The translations under genes and the position numbers were made by a program. A stretch of 57,087 bases of DNA from Caryophanales bacterium (lineage in GTDB: Bacteria > Bacillota_I > Bacilli_A > RFN20 > CAG-288), in assembly GCA_021621525.1 (NCBI GenBank), contig JAJVUU010000001.1, positions 1-57,087 on the forward strand, given 5' to 3'. Positions 15,686 through 24,012 of the stretch are shown here, piece by piece (positions within the stretch are counted from its first letter, which is position 1; each line of letters starts with the position of its first letter). The notes under the pieces are model-generated. The model was given only the letters and a program-made list of their open reading frames with translations, was not told where the DNA came from and did no database searches.

Positions 15686-16147
15686 ATGAAAGAGAAAATA
15701 CTTGTATCCGCCTGCCTTGTCGGTGAGAACTGCCGATATGACGGAAAGAATCAAAAAAGCAGCGACATATTGAAACTGACCAAATACTATGACCTCATCC
15801 CGATGTGTCCGGAAGTGAGCGGAGGTCTGAAGACTCCCCGCAGGCCGAGCGAAATCCAGGGGACGAAGGTCGTCATGGACAACGGGAGGGATGTCACGGA
15901 CAACTATCATGACGGAGCCTATTGGGCCAGTCAGATCGTACGCATGTATCACATCCGCCTTGCCATATTGAAAGAAAAGTCACCCAGCTGCGGAGTCCAT
16001 CTCATCTATGACGGAACCTTTTCCGGAAAGACCATCGAAGGGAAAGGTATCACGACGAGGAAGCTGGAATCCATGGGCGTAAAAGTCATCAACGAGGATG
16101 AAGCCAGACAGCTGCTTTCCCAGCTGGAAGCAAATCAGACAAAATAA
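15686..16147 (+). CDS. DUF523 family protein
   Basis: A 153-residue protein with the DUF523 signature: ILVSACLVGENCRYDGKN at the N-terminus, MCPEVSGGLKTPRRPSEI (about 40-57) and LKEKSPSCGVHLIYDGTF (about 95-112). The conserved cysteines in SACLVG, MCPE and SPSCG suggest a metal- or cluster-binding enzyme; the function of the family is not established. The start follows the TetR stop directly. An upstream in-frame extension overlaps TetR and was not used. Confidence 0.88.
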   Translation: MKEKILVSACLVGENCRYDGKNQKSSDILKLTKYYDLIPMCPEVSGGLKTPRRPSEIQGTKVVMDNGRDVTDNYHDGAYWASQIVRMYHIRLAILKEKSPSCGVHLIYDGTFSGKTIEGKGITTRKLESMGVKVINEDEARQLLSQLEANQTK

Positions 16148-16152
16148 GAAGC

Positions 16153-16190
16153 ATGCCAAAAAGGAGGTTCTCTCTTTCTTGGCATTTTTT
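16153..16190 (+). terminator. Intrinsic terminator between DUF523 and dus
   Basis: The stem ATGCCAA / TTGGCAT is followed by a run of T residues. It ends only 12 bases before the dus start codon, and the dus ribosome-binding site follows immediately. Confidence 0.65.
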
Positions 16191-16202
16191 GGAGGAACAC
16201 CA

Positions 16203-17186
16203 ATGAAGACATTCAAGATAGCGGGCATCGAAATCAAATCCAGATACGTCCTTGCTCCTCTTGCAGGGTACACCGACTACTCCTTAAGGAAACTAGCCAG
16301 CGACAACGGGGCCGGACTTGTCTATACCGAGATGGAATCCTGCGAATCCCTGTACTACAATTCAAAGCAGACAAAGCAGGATCTGAAGGATACCCATCTT
16401 GACAGAAAGACAGAGCCTGGCACAAAGCTTGCCCTTCAGATCTTCGGTGGAAAGAAAGACATCATCCTGAAATCAATCCCGATGTTCGAAAACCTGGGAG
16501 AATATGACTTCCTTGACTTCAACTGCGGATGTCCGGTCCCCAAGGTCATCCGCCAGAATGCCGGTTCAGCCTGGCTCAACAGACCAGATGAACTGATCGA
16601 CCTGATGAAGGATATCGTCAGAATATCCAACAAACCGGTCATCATCAAGATCCGCATCGGTTTTTCCGAAATCATGGACATCGTTTACTTATGCAAGAAG
16701 CTTGAGGAAGTCGGTGTCAAGGCTATCGCCGTACACGGAAGGACAAGAAGCGAAATGTTCTCTTCCCCTGTCCATTACGACGTCATCCATGACATCAAGA
16801 GGAATGTCGGAATTCCGGTCATCGCAAACGGACTGATTGACAGCAACAATTTCCAGGACATATTTGACAAGACAAAGGCCGATGCCGTGATGATCGGGCA
16901 GAAAGCCGTCGGATATCCGAAGATCTTCGAAAACATGACCAGGATTGAAGAAGGGTTGAAAGAAAATCCGGATACACTGAAAAGACAGATCGATGATTTA
17001 AAGAAACAGATGGATCTTCTCTATCAAATCAAGGACGAACACCAGGCATCCGGCATCCTGCGCTCCGTTTCCGTCCACTATATGAAGGGATTTGACAACA
17101 TCAAGAAGTATCGCATCGCCTTGGTCCACTGCGAAACACACCAGCAATACCTGGATGTTCTCAATAATATGCAAAATGAGCAATAG
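16203..17186 (+). CDS. dus: tRNA-dihydrouridine synthase
   Basis: A 327-residue flavin enzyme reducing uridines in tRNA D-loops. Family motifs run in order: LAPLAGYTDYSLR (about 18-30), the catalytic NCGCP with C110, KIRIGFSE, AVHGRTRSEMF and the phosphate-binding VIANGLIDS. The C-terminal helical domain is normal. The start is at 16203, after TTGGAGGAAC. Which DusA/B/C specificity applies cannot be read here; Bacillota usually carry DusB-type enzymes. Confidence 0.93.
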   Translation: MKTFKIAGIEIKSRYVLAPLAGYTDYSLRKLASDNGAGLVYTEMESCESLYYNSKQTKQDLKDTHLDRKTEPGTKLALQIFGGKKDIILKSIPMFENLGEYDFLDFNCGCPVPKVIRQNAGSAWLNRPDELIDLMKDIVRISNKPVIIKIRIGFSEIMDIVYLCKKLEEVGVKAIAVHGRTRSEMFSSPVHYDVIHDIKRNVGIPVIANGLIDSNNFQDIFDKTKADAVMIGQKAVGYPKIFENMTRIEEGLKENPDTLKRQIDDLKKQMDLLYQIKDEHQASGILRSVSVHYMKGFDNIKKYRIALVHCETHQQYLDVLNNMQNEQ

Positions 17187-17220
17187 CATGCTCAAAACTC
17201 TATACTTTGCACATTTTGAA

Positions 17221-17228
17221 TGCTAAAA
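17221..17228 (+). promoter_or_regulatory. Extended -10 promoter of the DeoR-PfkB pair
   Basis: TGCTAAAAT, an extended -10, lies about 24 bases before the DeoR start; the -35 region is weak. Confidence 0.4.
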
Positions 17229-17252
17229 TAGTTCCGTTAACGGAGATTCTAT

Positions 17253-18032
17253 ATGGGACAGAAAACAAGAGATGAAGAAATACTGAGGATTTTGGAAGAA
17301 AGCCCAAGTCAATTCGTATCCGTAGAATCCCTCGCCGAGTACTTCAAGACGAGTGAATCTACCATCCGCAGGGATCTGCAGAGGATGGGCCAGGAGCACC
17401 GGCTCCTTCGTGTCCATGGCGGAGCTGCCAGTCTGCACTTCTCCGGAAACTTCAAATTCGACAGGGTCGACAAGGAATACCTTGAAAGAGAGCGGTCCGA
17501 ACCGGAGGTCAAGAAGACCATCGCCAAAAGAGCTGCCCAGTTCATCAAGGATGGTTCCTGCGTCTACATGGATGCATCCACGACGGTCGCAAGCATGATT
17601 CCTTTCCTTCCCCAGACGAAGAACACCTATTACGTCACCAATTCGCCTCTTCTTGCCCAGAAACTGGCTGAAAGAGGTCTTCCCTGCTATGTCACCGGAG
17701 GAGAGCTGAAGATATCCACCAACGCCTTCATCGGAAGCTATGCCTTGGATTTCCTGAAGAGATTCAACTTCGATGTCGGCTTCTTTGGAACCAACGGCAT
17801 CCATCCACAGGCCAAGTTCACGACACCTGACCCACAGGAATGTGCCATCAAATCCACCGTCATCACCAAATGCTATTCCGTCTACATTCTCGCCGACAAT
17901 ACTAAGTTTGACAATATCGCTACTGCTACCTTCTGTGATTTCACCAGGCCGATTCTCATCACGGATCACTGCGATGACAAATATCGTTCCCTGATCAAGA
18001 CAATCGAAGTCTGTCCGATAGTCAGAAAATAA
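17253..18032 (+). CDS. DeoR-family regulator
   Basis: A 259-residue sugar-phosphate-responsive repressor. The N-terminal winged helix-turn-helix (about 20-48) has VESLAEYFKTSESTIRRDL, the DeoR signature. The C-terminal sensor domain contains MDASTTVASMI and FFGTNGIHP, matching the D-x-S-T-T and G-x-N-G phosphosugar-binding positions. It is followed after 16 bases by a PfkB kinase, the FruR-FruK arrangement, so it probably represses its own operon and responds to a hexose or tagatose phosphate. No PTS permease is adjacent. Confidence 0.9.
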   Translation: MGQKTRDEEILRILEESPSQFVSVESLAEYFKTSESTIRRDLQRMGQEHRLLRVHGGAASLHFSGNFKFDRVDKEYLERERSEPEVKKTIAKRAAQFIKDGSCVYMDASTTVASMIPFLPQTKNTYYVTNSPLLAQKLAERGLPCYVTGGELKISTNAFIGSYALDFLKRFNFDVGFFGTNGIHPQAKFTTPDPQECAIKSTVITKCYSVYILADNTKFDNIATATFCDFTRPILITDHCDDKYRSLIKTIEVCPIVRK

Positions 18033-18048
18033 AAAGGAGCCTTATCAA

Positions 18049-18978
18049 ATGATTTATTCACTTACTGTTGCACCGGCAATCGACTATTCCCTGTCCATGG
18101 GTGACAACCCGATCAAAATCGATGGTGTCAACCGTCCAAGGAACGACGGCATGTCCTTGGGAGGAAAAGGCGTCACCGTCTCCAAGATGCTCAAGAACCT
18201 GAAGATTGAATCCATTCCGGTCGTTGCCATCGGCGGCAAGGTCGGCAATGATATCAAGGAGCTTGTCGATGCTGATTTCGACAAAGCCGTCTATCTTCCG
18301 ACAATCGGAGATTCCAGAATCGATGTCGTCATCACCGGTTCCATCCATGATCTGAGATTTGATCCTTCTGCCCCCAAGATCTCAAACGAAGGTCTTGACA
18401 AAATGTTCGACTTCTTCCGTCAGAACCTGAAGAAGGACGACATCGTCATCCTTTCCGGTTCCCTCGGGCAGGAAAAGAAAGACCTTTATCAGGTCCTGAT
18501 GAGAGACTATATCAATCCTGTCGGTGCCATCACGATTCTCGATACGGTCGGTCAGTGCCTGAACAATGCCTTAAGCGAGCATCCATTCATGATCAAACCG
18601 AACGAAGAAGAGCTTGCCGAACTTGTCGGAAGAGAAATGAAGAATGATGAAGACATCCTTCTTGGTGGCGAAGAGATGAAGCTCAAGGGTCCTAAGACCG
18701 TCCTTGTCACCCTCGGAAAGAAGGGTGCCTACTACTTTGCCGAAGACGGACACATCTATCACTGCTCCAATGCCCACGGAACACAGGTCTCTGCCGTCGG
18801 TGCAGGAGACTCCTCCATCGCAGGATTCATCAAGGGTCTTGCCGAAGGGAAGTCCATCGAAGAACGTCTCCAGTACTCCATGGCTGCCGGAGGAGCCACG
18901 GCATTCAGCGAACATCTGGGTTCCTATGAACTCTGGAAATCGCTTCTTCCGCAGATCAAGGTCACCAAAATCAAATAG
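18049..18978 (+). CDS. PfkB-family sugar-phosphate kinase (1-phosphofructokinase type)
   Basis: A 309-residue ribokinase-like enzyme. N-terminal TVAPAIDYSL and SLGGKGVTVSKML correspond to the substrate-binding TxNPAxD and GGKGxNV motifs of FruK/LacC. The C-terminal GAGDSSIAGF holds the catalytic base D254. Paired with a DeoR regulator, it most likely phosphorylates fructose-1-phosphate or tagatose-6-phosphate. An AAAAGGAG site lies upstream and a terminator follows. Confidence 0.88.
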   Translation: MIYSLTVAPAIDYSLSMGDNPIKIDGVNRPRNDGMSLGGKGVTVSKMLKNLKIESIPVVAIGGKVGNDIKELVDADFDKAVYLPTIGDSRIDVVITGSIHDLRFDPSAPKISNEGLDKMFDFFRQNLKKDDIVILSGSLGQEKKDLYQVLMRDYINPVGAITILDTVGQCLNNALSEHPFMIKPNEEELAELVGREMKNDEDILLGGEEMKLKGPKTVLVTLGKKGAYYFAEDGHIYHCSNAHGTQVSAVGAGDSSIAGFIKGLAEGKSIEERLQYSMAAGGATAFSEHLGSYELWKSLLPQIKVTKIK

Positions 18979-18982
18979 AAAA

Positions 18983-19028
18983 AAATCCCCGATGAGGTTT
19001 CTAAGAAGCCCGTCGGGGATTTTATTTT
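18983..19028. terminator. Bidirectional terminator between convergent genes
   Basis: The stem AATCCCCGA / TCGGGGATT has T-rich sequence on its 3' side and A-rich sequence on its 5' side, so it can stop transcription both from the PfkB gene and from the converging aldose epimerase gene. Confidence 0.8.
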
Positions 19029-19032
19029 GCCG

Positions 19033-19905
19033 TCACTTGATTTCCAAGGAATAGGAGAAGGTGGTCTCTTGCTTCGGAGATAGGATGTTCATACCGATCT
19101 TCCTATCAAGCTCTGGATCCGCATCCTGATAATCTGGAATGCCGTTCCATGGTTCGATGGCGACGAAGTTGCCATAGCTGTTTCCAGACCACAGGGCAAG
19201 ATACTTGCTCTTCTTTCTCATGGTGATGCTGGAGGCATCGCTTTTTTCAAGCCTGATGGTGTCAAAGCCATCCGCTTTGAAGATATAGGTATTGATTTTT
19301 TCAAACAGCTTCTTGGAAAGAGGAATCTCCTTGACCGTTCCATAGTCTTCCACACCCGTATTGAAGGAGCAGGTCTCCTCCTGGGTGATTCTGACAAGAC
19401 CGGTCTTCTTTTCAAAGACGATTTTGTTTCCGGAAATATCAAATTCCTTATCCGTCCTTGTGCCAGGAAGAAGGAAAGCCGGATGTCCGCCTACCATATA
19501 GGGCATGTCTTCCTCCGATTCGTTTCTGATGACATAGGATACCAAAAGGACGTTTCCCTTCAGTTCATAGCGAGAAGAAGCGAAGAAGGAAAAGGGATAG
19601 TGAAGAAGCGTATCCTCATCCGAATGGAAATCCACATGCAGGGAAGTCCTGTCGCTTTCACCCTTTCCCGTCATATAGCGGATCAAGCCGTGATTCTTCA
19701 TCGAATAGCTTTTCCCTCTATAGGTATAGGTTTGGTCGACAAGCCTTGCAACAAAAGGAAAGATGAAGACATCCTGTCCCTTCCAGGAATCCTCTATCGG
19801 CTGATAGAGAAGCTCCTTTCCTCTCTTCTTGTCATAGATGGATGTCATGCTTCCACCTTTTTCATTGACTGCAACTTTCAGAAATTCATTTTCGATCGTT
19901 AACAT
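19033..19905 (-). CDS. Aldose 1-epimerase family protein
   Basis: A 290-residue protein of the galactose-mutarotase-like fold (LacX/YeaD group). Residues LKVAVNEKGGSMTSIYDK at the start and GGHPAF (about 138-143) are typical; the latter holds a substrate-contacting histidine. WNGIPDYQDAD near the C-terminus is another conserved patch. The enzyme interconverts alpha and beta anomers of a sugar or sugar phosphate. AAGGAGAAT precedes the start. It lies 11 bases downstream of the exonuclease gene in the same direction. The substrate is not determinable. Confidence 0.85.
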   Translation of the reverse strand: MLTIENEFLKVAVNEKGGSMTSIYDKKRGKELLYQPIEDSWKGQDVFIFPFVARLVDQTYTYRGKSYSMKNHGLIRYMTGKGESDRTSLHVDFHSDEDTLLHYPFSFFASSRYELKGNVLLVSYVIRNESEEDMPYMVGGHPAFLLPGTRTDKEFDISGNKIVFEKKTGLVRITQEETCSFNTGVEDYGTVKEIPLSKKLFEKINTYIFKADGFDTIRLEKSDASSITMRKKSKYLALWSGNSYGNFVAIEPWNGIPDYQDADPELDRKIGMNILSPKQETTFSYSLEIK

Positions 19906-19916
19906 GTTGATTCTCC

Positions 19917-20861
19917 TTAATTGGTCTTTCTTGAAAGTTCCTTCTTGAACGACTCGTATTCCATAAATATGACATCCTTATGGAATTCAGCAAGATTGGC
20001 ATGATGTTTCAAATCTTTTACGATCACAATCTGACATATACATGGATTCTTTGTCAGGATGATTCCGTGTTTTTCCATGATCTCCTTCTGTTTCAGAAGG
20101 TCATCGATATATAGGAAGACGACCTCCGGATCCAGGAAGAATACCTTCTGATACAGATTTGGATTATACAGGTTGATATCAAACCTGGCATGGGGTGGAG
20201 CAAAGAACATCTCCGTCTTCTTGGCATGCTGCCTCTTGATTTCCTTTTGCTTCTTCCGAAGGATTTCTTCTTCCTGGAAATGGATGGAATCATCCATGCA
20301 ATCTTTATATTTCTTCAACAGCTCTTCCATACCTAGCTTTGACCGCTTCAGCAGTTCCCTGAAGACTTCCATCGTCATCATGGCATCATCATCGCTTCGA
20401 TGGTATGTATAAGAGGTCAGCCCATATTCCTCGATCAGAGAATCCAATCCCGAAAAGTTGTTCCTTTGATTCAGCTTTTTTTCAAACCTTTGAATGTCAA
20501 AGAAGGAAAAGTCGATGATTGGAAGACCATATCTTCGACAGGAATAGGAAATATAGGAGACATCCTGGAAAACAGCAAAACCGAAGCAAAGCGTATCCTC
20601 ATCTTCGAGGAGGTTCTTGATTTCCTTATAATAATGAGGAAACGTGAATGCCCGCTGGAACTTGAAGAGAGGATAGGCAAGCTTGATTCCCTTACCGACC
20701 CTGGCATTGCCAAGCATGAACTTCGCAGCAGGATCGACCAGGATGTCCTTCTTCTTCAAGACCTTGAAGCTCTCATCGGTAAGGACATAGCCGAACGAAC
20801 AGATCTTTCCTTCTCCGTTCTGGCAGTTTGCACACTCAACATCAAAGAATAGGTATTTCAT
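19917..20861 (-). CDS. DnaQ-like 3'-5' exonuclease domain protein
   Basis: A 314-residue protein. Exo I is FDVECAN (D6, E8 or equivalent) at the extreme N-terminus, and Exo III is HRSDDDAMMTMEV at about 153-165, fitting a DEDDh exonuclease. After about residue 180 comes a charged lysine-rich segment and a C-terminal region with BRCT-like hydrophobic spacing; that last point is speculative. It may trim DNA or RNA ends. No strong ribosome-binding site is present; a TTAAAT -10-like box eight bases upstream leaves a leaderless start possible. It is divergent from the HAD gene. Confidence 0.7.
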   Translation of the reverse strand: MKYLFFDVECANCQNGEGKICSFGYVLTDESFKVLKKKDILVDPAAKFMLGNARVGKGIKLAYPLFKFQRAFTFPHYYKEIKNLLEDEDTLCFGFAVFQDVSYISYSCRRYGLPIIDFSFFDIQRFEKKLNQRNNFSGLDSLIEEYGLTSYTYHRSDDDAMMTMEVFRELLKRSKLGMEELLKKYKDCMDDSIHFQEEEILRKKQKEIKRQHAKKTEMFFAPPHARFDINLYNPNLYQKVFFLDPEVVFLYIDDLLKQKEIMEKHGIILTKNPCICQIVIVKDLKHHANLAEFHKDVIFMEYESFKKELSRKTN

Positions 20862-20940
20862 ATCACTTCATTTAAAACCTTAAAAATAGGAATAGCAAGA
20901 GAAAAACAAATATGTTCGCTCTCACCCTTCAGGCAGGCAT

Positions 20941-20948
20941 GCTATAAT
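20941..20948 (+). promoter_or_regulatory. Extended -10 promoter of the HAD hydrolase (leaderless)
   Basis: TGCTATAAT, a consensus extended -10 element, ends seven bases before the ATG at 20956. There is no room for a 5' leader and no Shine-Dalgarno sequence. Confidence 0.6.
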
Positions 20949-20955
20949 CATTGCC

Positions 20956-21633
20956 ATGAAGCTCATAGAACGGATTAATCAGGCCAAGGCATGCATCTTC
21001 GACATGGACGGAACGCTTGTCGATTCCCTCTCCATATGGAATGACATCGACGAAACCTTTTTCCATGAGAGAGGCATGGAAGTCCCGAAGGATTATGACA
21101 AGACGATTTCCCATATGTCCTTCATGGAGATGGCAATCTATACCAAAGAGACCTATGGCATCAAGGAAAGTCCCGAGCAAATCTGTCAGATATGGTCAGA
21201 CATGTCAAAGAAAGCCTACCAGGAAACCATAAAGGTCAAGGACGGAGTCATCCCTTTTCTGGAATACCTGAAAAAGAGAGACATGCCTATGTCCTTGGCG
21301 ACGACAAACAAGGAAGAGCTCTACCTCCCCTGCCTGAAAAGGAATCATGTTGATATCTATTTCGACCATATCGAAAACGTCAACCGCCTGAACACCACCA
21401 AAAGAGAACCGAAGATTTATCTTGAACTTTCCAGACGAATGGAAGCAAAGCCAGAGGAAACCCTTGTCTTTGAAGACATCCTGACAGCCATAAAGACGGC
21501 AAAGTCTGCCTCCTTCAAGGTCATCGGCGTCTATGACAGGCAAAACCAGGCCGATTGGAATGAAATCAAAAGCATTTCCGATGACACCATCGACGATTAC
21601 CGGAAACTCATTCTTTCAGATCAATCCATCTAA
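20956..21633 (+). CDS. HAD-superfamily hydrolase (beta-phosphoglucomutase-like)
   Basis: A 225-residue hydrolase. Motif I is DMDGTLVDS with nucleophile D16 and acid/base D18. Motif II is LATTN, and motif IV lies around VFEDILTAIKTAKSA. The helical cap between about 25 and 90 is of the phosphoglucomutase/phosphatase subclass. Substrate is unknown; candidates are small phosphorylated sugars. The start directly follows an extended -10 box, implying a leaderless message. Confidence 0.85.
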   Translation: MKLIERINQAKACIFDMDGTLVDSLSIWNDIDETFFHERGMEVPKDYDKTISHMSFMEMAIYTKETYGIKESPEQICQIWSDMSKKAYQETIKVKDGVIPFLEYLKKRDMPMSLATTNKEELYLPCLKRNHVDIYFDHIENVNRLNTTKREPKIYLELSRRMEAKPEETLVFEDILTAIKTAKSASFKVIGVYDRQNQADWNEIKSISDDTIDDYRKLILSDQSI

Positions 21634-21686
21634 CATCCTCGAAAATCCTTGATTGGAATCTCAGGACTGATGAAATAAAAACAAAT

Positions 21687-22188
21687 CTACGCCTGTTCAT
21701 CATACTTCCTCATGGTCAGACCTTTTTGCTCATAATCAAAGAAGGTCTGCTTTTTTATTCCGATGAACTCATCGAAATGCATGTAGTAAAAGCCGACCGA
21801 GTCTGGATTTTCGACATCGACATCAAGATAACCGAAGCTAAAATGATATCTTGCTTCATCCGTATATATTTCTGTCTTTGTCGAGCTTATGCATTTATAA
21901 GTATATGACCCATAGGAAGTCTTGCAACCGGTATTTATATGCTAATCATCAACGTACTGAATCGTACCTTTGAAGAAATCAAGCAAATCCAAAATACCAT
22001 CCTTCAGACTTGGAACAGCTTCTTTGGTCTCGACGGAAAACACTTCATATATTTTATCGACATCCCTGTCCTTAGTATAATCACCTGATTGCTGAATTTT
22101 TTCCGCCATCACAGATTCATCCGTCCTGAGGATGCTGCATCCGGTCAAAGACAGGATGATAGGAAATAGAAAAATTACTTTTTTTCAT
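21687..22188 (-). pseudogene. DUF5104-like lipoprotein, broken by a frameshift and a stop
   Basis: GGAGGAATC precedes an ATG at 22186-22188 followed by seven A residues. With six A residues the frame would read a lipoprotein signal, MKKVIFLFPIILSLTGCS, with a clean lipobox; the seventh A shifts the frame away. Downstream, the mature part (KIQQSGDY, IYEVFS, DGILDLLDFFKGTIQYV) resembles DUF5104. It is cut by TAG at 21942-21944, but the same frame stays open for 84 more codons to 21687 with a plausible C-terminal half (FGYLDVDVENPDSVGFYY). Two independent lesions indicate a decayed gene; assembly error at the A tract could explain only one. Confidence 0.8.
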
Positions 22189-22482
22189 GATTCCTCCTCA
22201 AAGATATGAATGCCGTCCAACCACTCATTATCGTACCAATCCACTGGTTCAGGTTCTTCACCATCAAACTTCCAAACTTTGAAAGACCAGATTCCTTCAT
22301 TGTCAGCATCAAACCCGTCCAACAAAGAAACATAATAGGCAATATGATAATTTGCAAATAAGCAGTCATCTTTTTTGGATTCACCGAAGCAACTTCTTTC
22401 ATTCTTCGCAGCAATTAAACATTTCCCGTTGATTATCTAAAAAAAGAATATCACTTTCAAAATTGGTGTTCGACAAAAACAT
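22185..22482 (-). pseudogene. Frameshifted remnant upstream of the lipoprotein pseudogene
   Basis: Two overlapping frames look like halves of one gene. One starts at ATG 22480-22482 after AAGGAAA and ends at TGA 22399-22401 (27 residues). The other, open from 22436, ends at TGA 22185-22187, overlapping the lipoprotein ATG as ATGA. The second reads an aromatic, acidic C-terminus (WSFKVWKFDGEEPEPVDW). A single frameshift would join them into about 100 residues. I do not recognise the family. The ATGA overlap shows the two decayed genes once formed an operon. Confidence 0.5.
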
Positions 22483-22632
22483 AAAATCTGTATCTTTCCT
22501 TATTTGCTAGCCAGAAAAGTTCAGTATCTCACCATGTTTCTCAATAAAACACATGATGGATATTTTATTTCATAAAATAAAACTCAGGGCAAACAAAAAC
22601 GCATACATCAGGAATCAATGTTTCAATTTTGA

Positions 22633-22661
22633 TTGACTAAGTCTTCAAAAAACATTAAACT
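22633..22661 (+). promoter_or_regulatory. Promoter of the riboswitch-controlled efflux genes
   Basis: -35 TTGACT (22633-22638) and -10 TAAACT (22656-22661), spacing 17. The predicted transcription start near 22668 coincides with the 5' strand of the aptamer. Between the decayed gene (to about 22482) and this promoter I see nothing assignable in AT-rich sequence. Confidence 0.65.
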
Positions 22662-22667
22662 AAACTC

Positions 22668-22765
22668 GCTTGGGGGAGTAGTTGTCGCCAAAAGCGAGGC
22701 TATGTCAACAACATGGTGTCCAAGGTTCAGGGCATCTGGCAAGTCATAAATAACGAGACTTAAGC
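22668..22765 (+). ncRNA. yybP-ykoY-like (Mn2+) riboswitch, first copy
   Basis: The 5' strand GCTTGGGGGAGTAG and the 3' strand ACGAGACTTAAGC carry the conserved GGGGAGUAG and GAGACYU elements of yybP-ykoY aptamers and pair to form P1. Two internal hairpin regions lie between them. The 3' P1 strand is also the 5' arm of a large terminator, so metal binding would favour read-through. The downstream exchanger and P-type ATPase are classic cargo for this riboswitch class. The call is by eye, not by covariance model. Confidence 0.75.
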
Positions 22766-22813
22766 AGAATTACCAAAGTCAGTTTTGGTTTTTCTGCTTT
22801 GGTCTCGTTTTTT
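22754..22813 (+). terminator. Riboswitch-controlled intrinsic terminator
   Basis: CGAGAC plus AAGCAGAA (22754-22768) pair with TTCTGCTT plus GTCTCG (22793-22807), then comes TTTTTT. The left arm is shared with the aptamer P1, making the two structures mutually exclusive. Confidence 0.75.
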
Positions 22814-22843
22814 CTCTCTCAGACCACAACGGAGGTTATCTAT

Positions 22844-23884
22844 ATGGGTTGGTGGGTTATTCCGGTTTACGCTCTGGACTTGGCTGCAATGGTTTTCTTG
22901 TCCTTCTTCCTTGGCAATCTGGTCGATATGCTGGACAAGAAGACAAAAATCTCAGGCGCATTCATCGGCGGCGTGCTTCTTGCAGCCGTCACGTCTCTTC
23001 CTGAGCTGTTCACGGCTCTTTCAAGCATCTTCTTGGTCAACGAGCCTGAATATGTCGTCGGAGACTTGCTAGGTTCCATCGTCTTCGACATCGTCTGCCT
23101 TGCCTTGGAGACATTCATCTTCGTCAAAAACTTCAAAAATGCCAAAATCCAGAAATTTCACCTTATCAACGGTGTTGCCTGTCTGATAATGTACGGTTTC
23201 GCTGCCTATGCCTTCTTTGCTCCAAAAGAAGCACAGCTGATGCTTGGCGACATCAATGCCATGTCCATCCTCATCTTTGCCTTATATATCCTGACAGTCA
23301 TCTTCCAGCCCAAGGAGGAAGATAAGCATGACGACAACGTAGATATAAAATGGTCTTTGAAGAAGATTGTCATCCTCTTTGTCATTTCCTCCATCGCATT
23401 GATCGGTTCATCCATTGCCCTTACCTATCTCACCAAGGGAATCCAGAATCTTGCCCCTGTCCTCAGCGGTTCTGTTGCCGGTGCCTTGCTTCTTGGTATC
23501 GGAACATCCATTCCGGAAATCATCTCCACTGCACAGCTCTTCCACAAGAAAAATTATGATGCAGGTATCGGAAACATGATTGGTTCCTGCACCTTCGATT
23601 TTGCCATCTTCGCCCTGTCTGACTTCCTTTCCTGGCATCAATACAACGATCATGTCGATGCATCCACTGGCGAATTCATCATCTCCCAGAGAGGCCTTTT
23701 TATCGCCACACCAGATGCCATACAGTTTGAACTCTTCGGCATCGGCATCTGCGCCTTGATCGTCGCCTTCCTAGCCTTGAAGTGTTTCACCAAACTCTTC
23801 GACAACAAGAAATTCTGCTACATTGCCACCGGCTTCACAGCCATCGCATCCTTGACCATGTATCTTCTCATCTTCATTCTCTAA
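22844..23884 (+). CDS. CaCA-family cation exchanger under riboswitch control
   Basis: A 346-residue membrane protein with two inverted alpha-repeats: TSLPEL (50-55) and TSIPEI (221-226), the diagnostic motifs of Ca2+/cation antiporters related to YrbG. Ten or so hydrophobic helices are visible, with a charged loop near 155-170. The start at 22844 follows ACGGAGG; a longer frame would begin inside the terminator stem. Family members exchange Ca2+ for Na+ or H+. The upstream Mn2+-type riboswitch suggests manganese export as the real or additional role. Confidence 0.88.
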   Translation: MGWWVIPVYALDLAAMVFLSFFLGNLVDMLDKKTKISGAFIGGVLLAAVTSLPELFTALSSIFLVNEPEYVVGDLLGSIVFDIVCLALETFIFVKNFKNAKIQKFHLINGVACLIMYGFAAYAFFAPKEAQLMLGDINAMSILIFALYILTVIFQPKEEDKHDDNVDIKWSLKKIVILFVISSIALIGSSIALTYLTKGIQNLAPVLSGSVAGALLLGIGTSIPEIISTAQLFHKKNYDAGIGNMIGSCTFDFAIFALSDFLSWHQYNDHVDASTGEFIISQRGLFIATPDAIQFELFGIGICALIVAFLALKCFTKLFDNKKFCYIATGFTAIASLTMYLLIFIL

Positions 23885-23905
23885 ATATCAGAAAAGCAAA
23901 AGAAA

Positions 23906-23995
23906 GACTCAGGGGAGTAATTTATCTTCATCATCCGTCAGCACGCAGAGAGAACTCTGCCGGATGATGACCCATAGCGGTAATGAGACCTGACA
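23906..23995 (+). ncRNA. yybP-ykoY-like (Mn2+) riboswitch, second copy
   Basis: CTCAGGGGAGTAA and TAATGAGACCTGA carry the same two conserved blocks as the first copy and pair as P1 (TCAGG/CCTGA). A long hairpin (CATCATCCG with CGGATGATG, with an inner GCAGAG/CTCTGC stem) lies between. No terminator follows. The ribosome-binding site AAAGGA begins four bases after P1, so control, if any, would be translational. Confidence 0.7.
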
Positions 23996-24012
23996 AGAAA
24001 GGAACATCATTC

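Noticed and set aside
22175..22414. 79-codon minus-strand frame with hydrophobic start
   Set aside because: It runs in a third frame over the decayed partner gene; the frame ending at 22185 has more protein-like composition and an ATGA overlap with the lipoprotein start.
22799..22843. Upstream start for the CaCA exchanger
   Set aside because: It falls inside the terminator stem of the riboswitch; ATG 22844 has a Shine-Dalgarno sequence and gives the normal N-terminus.
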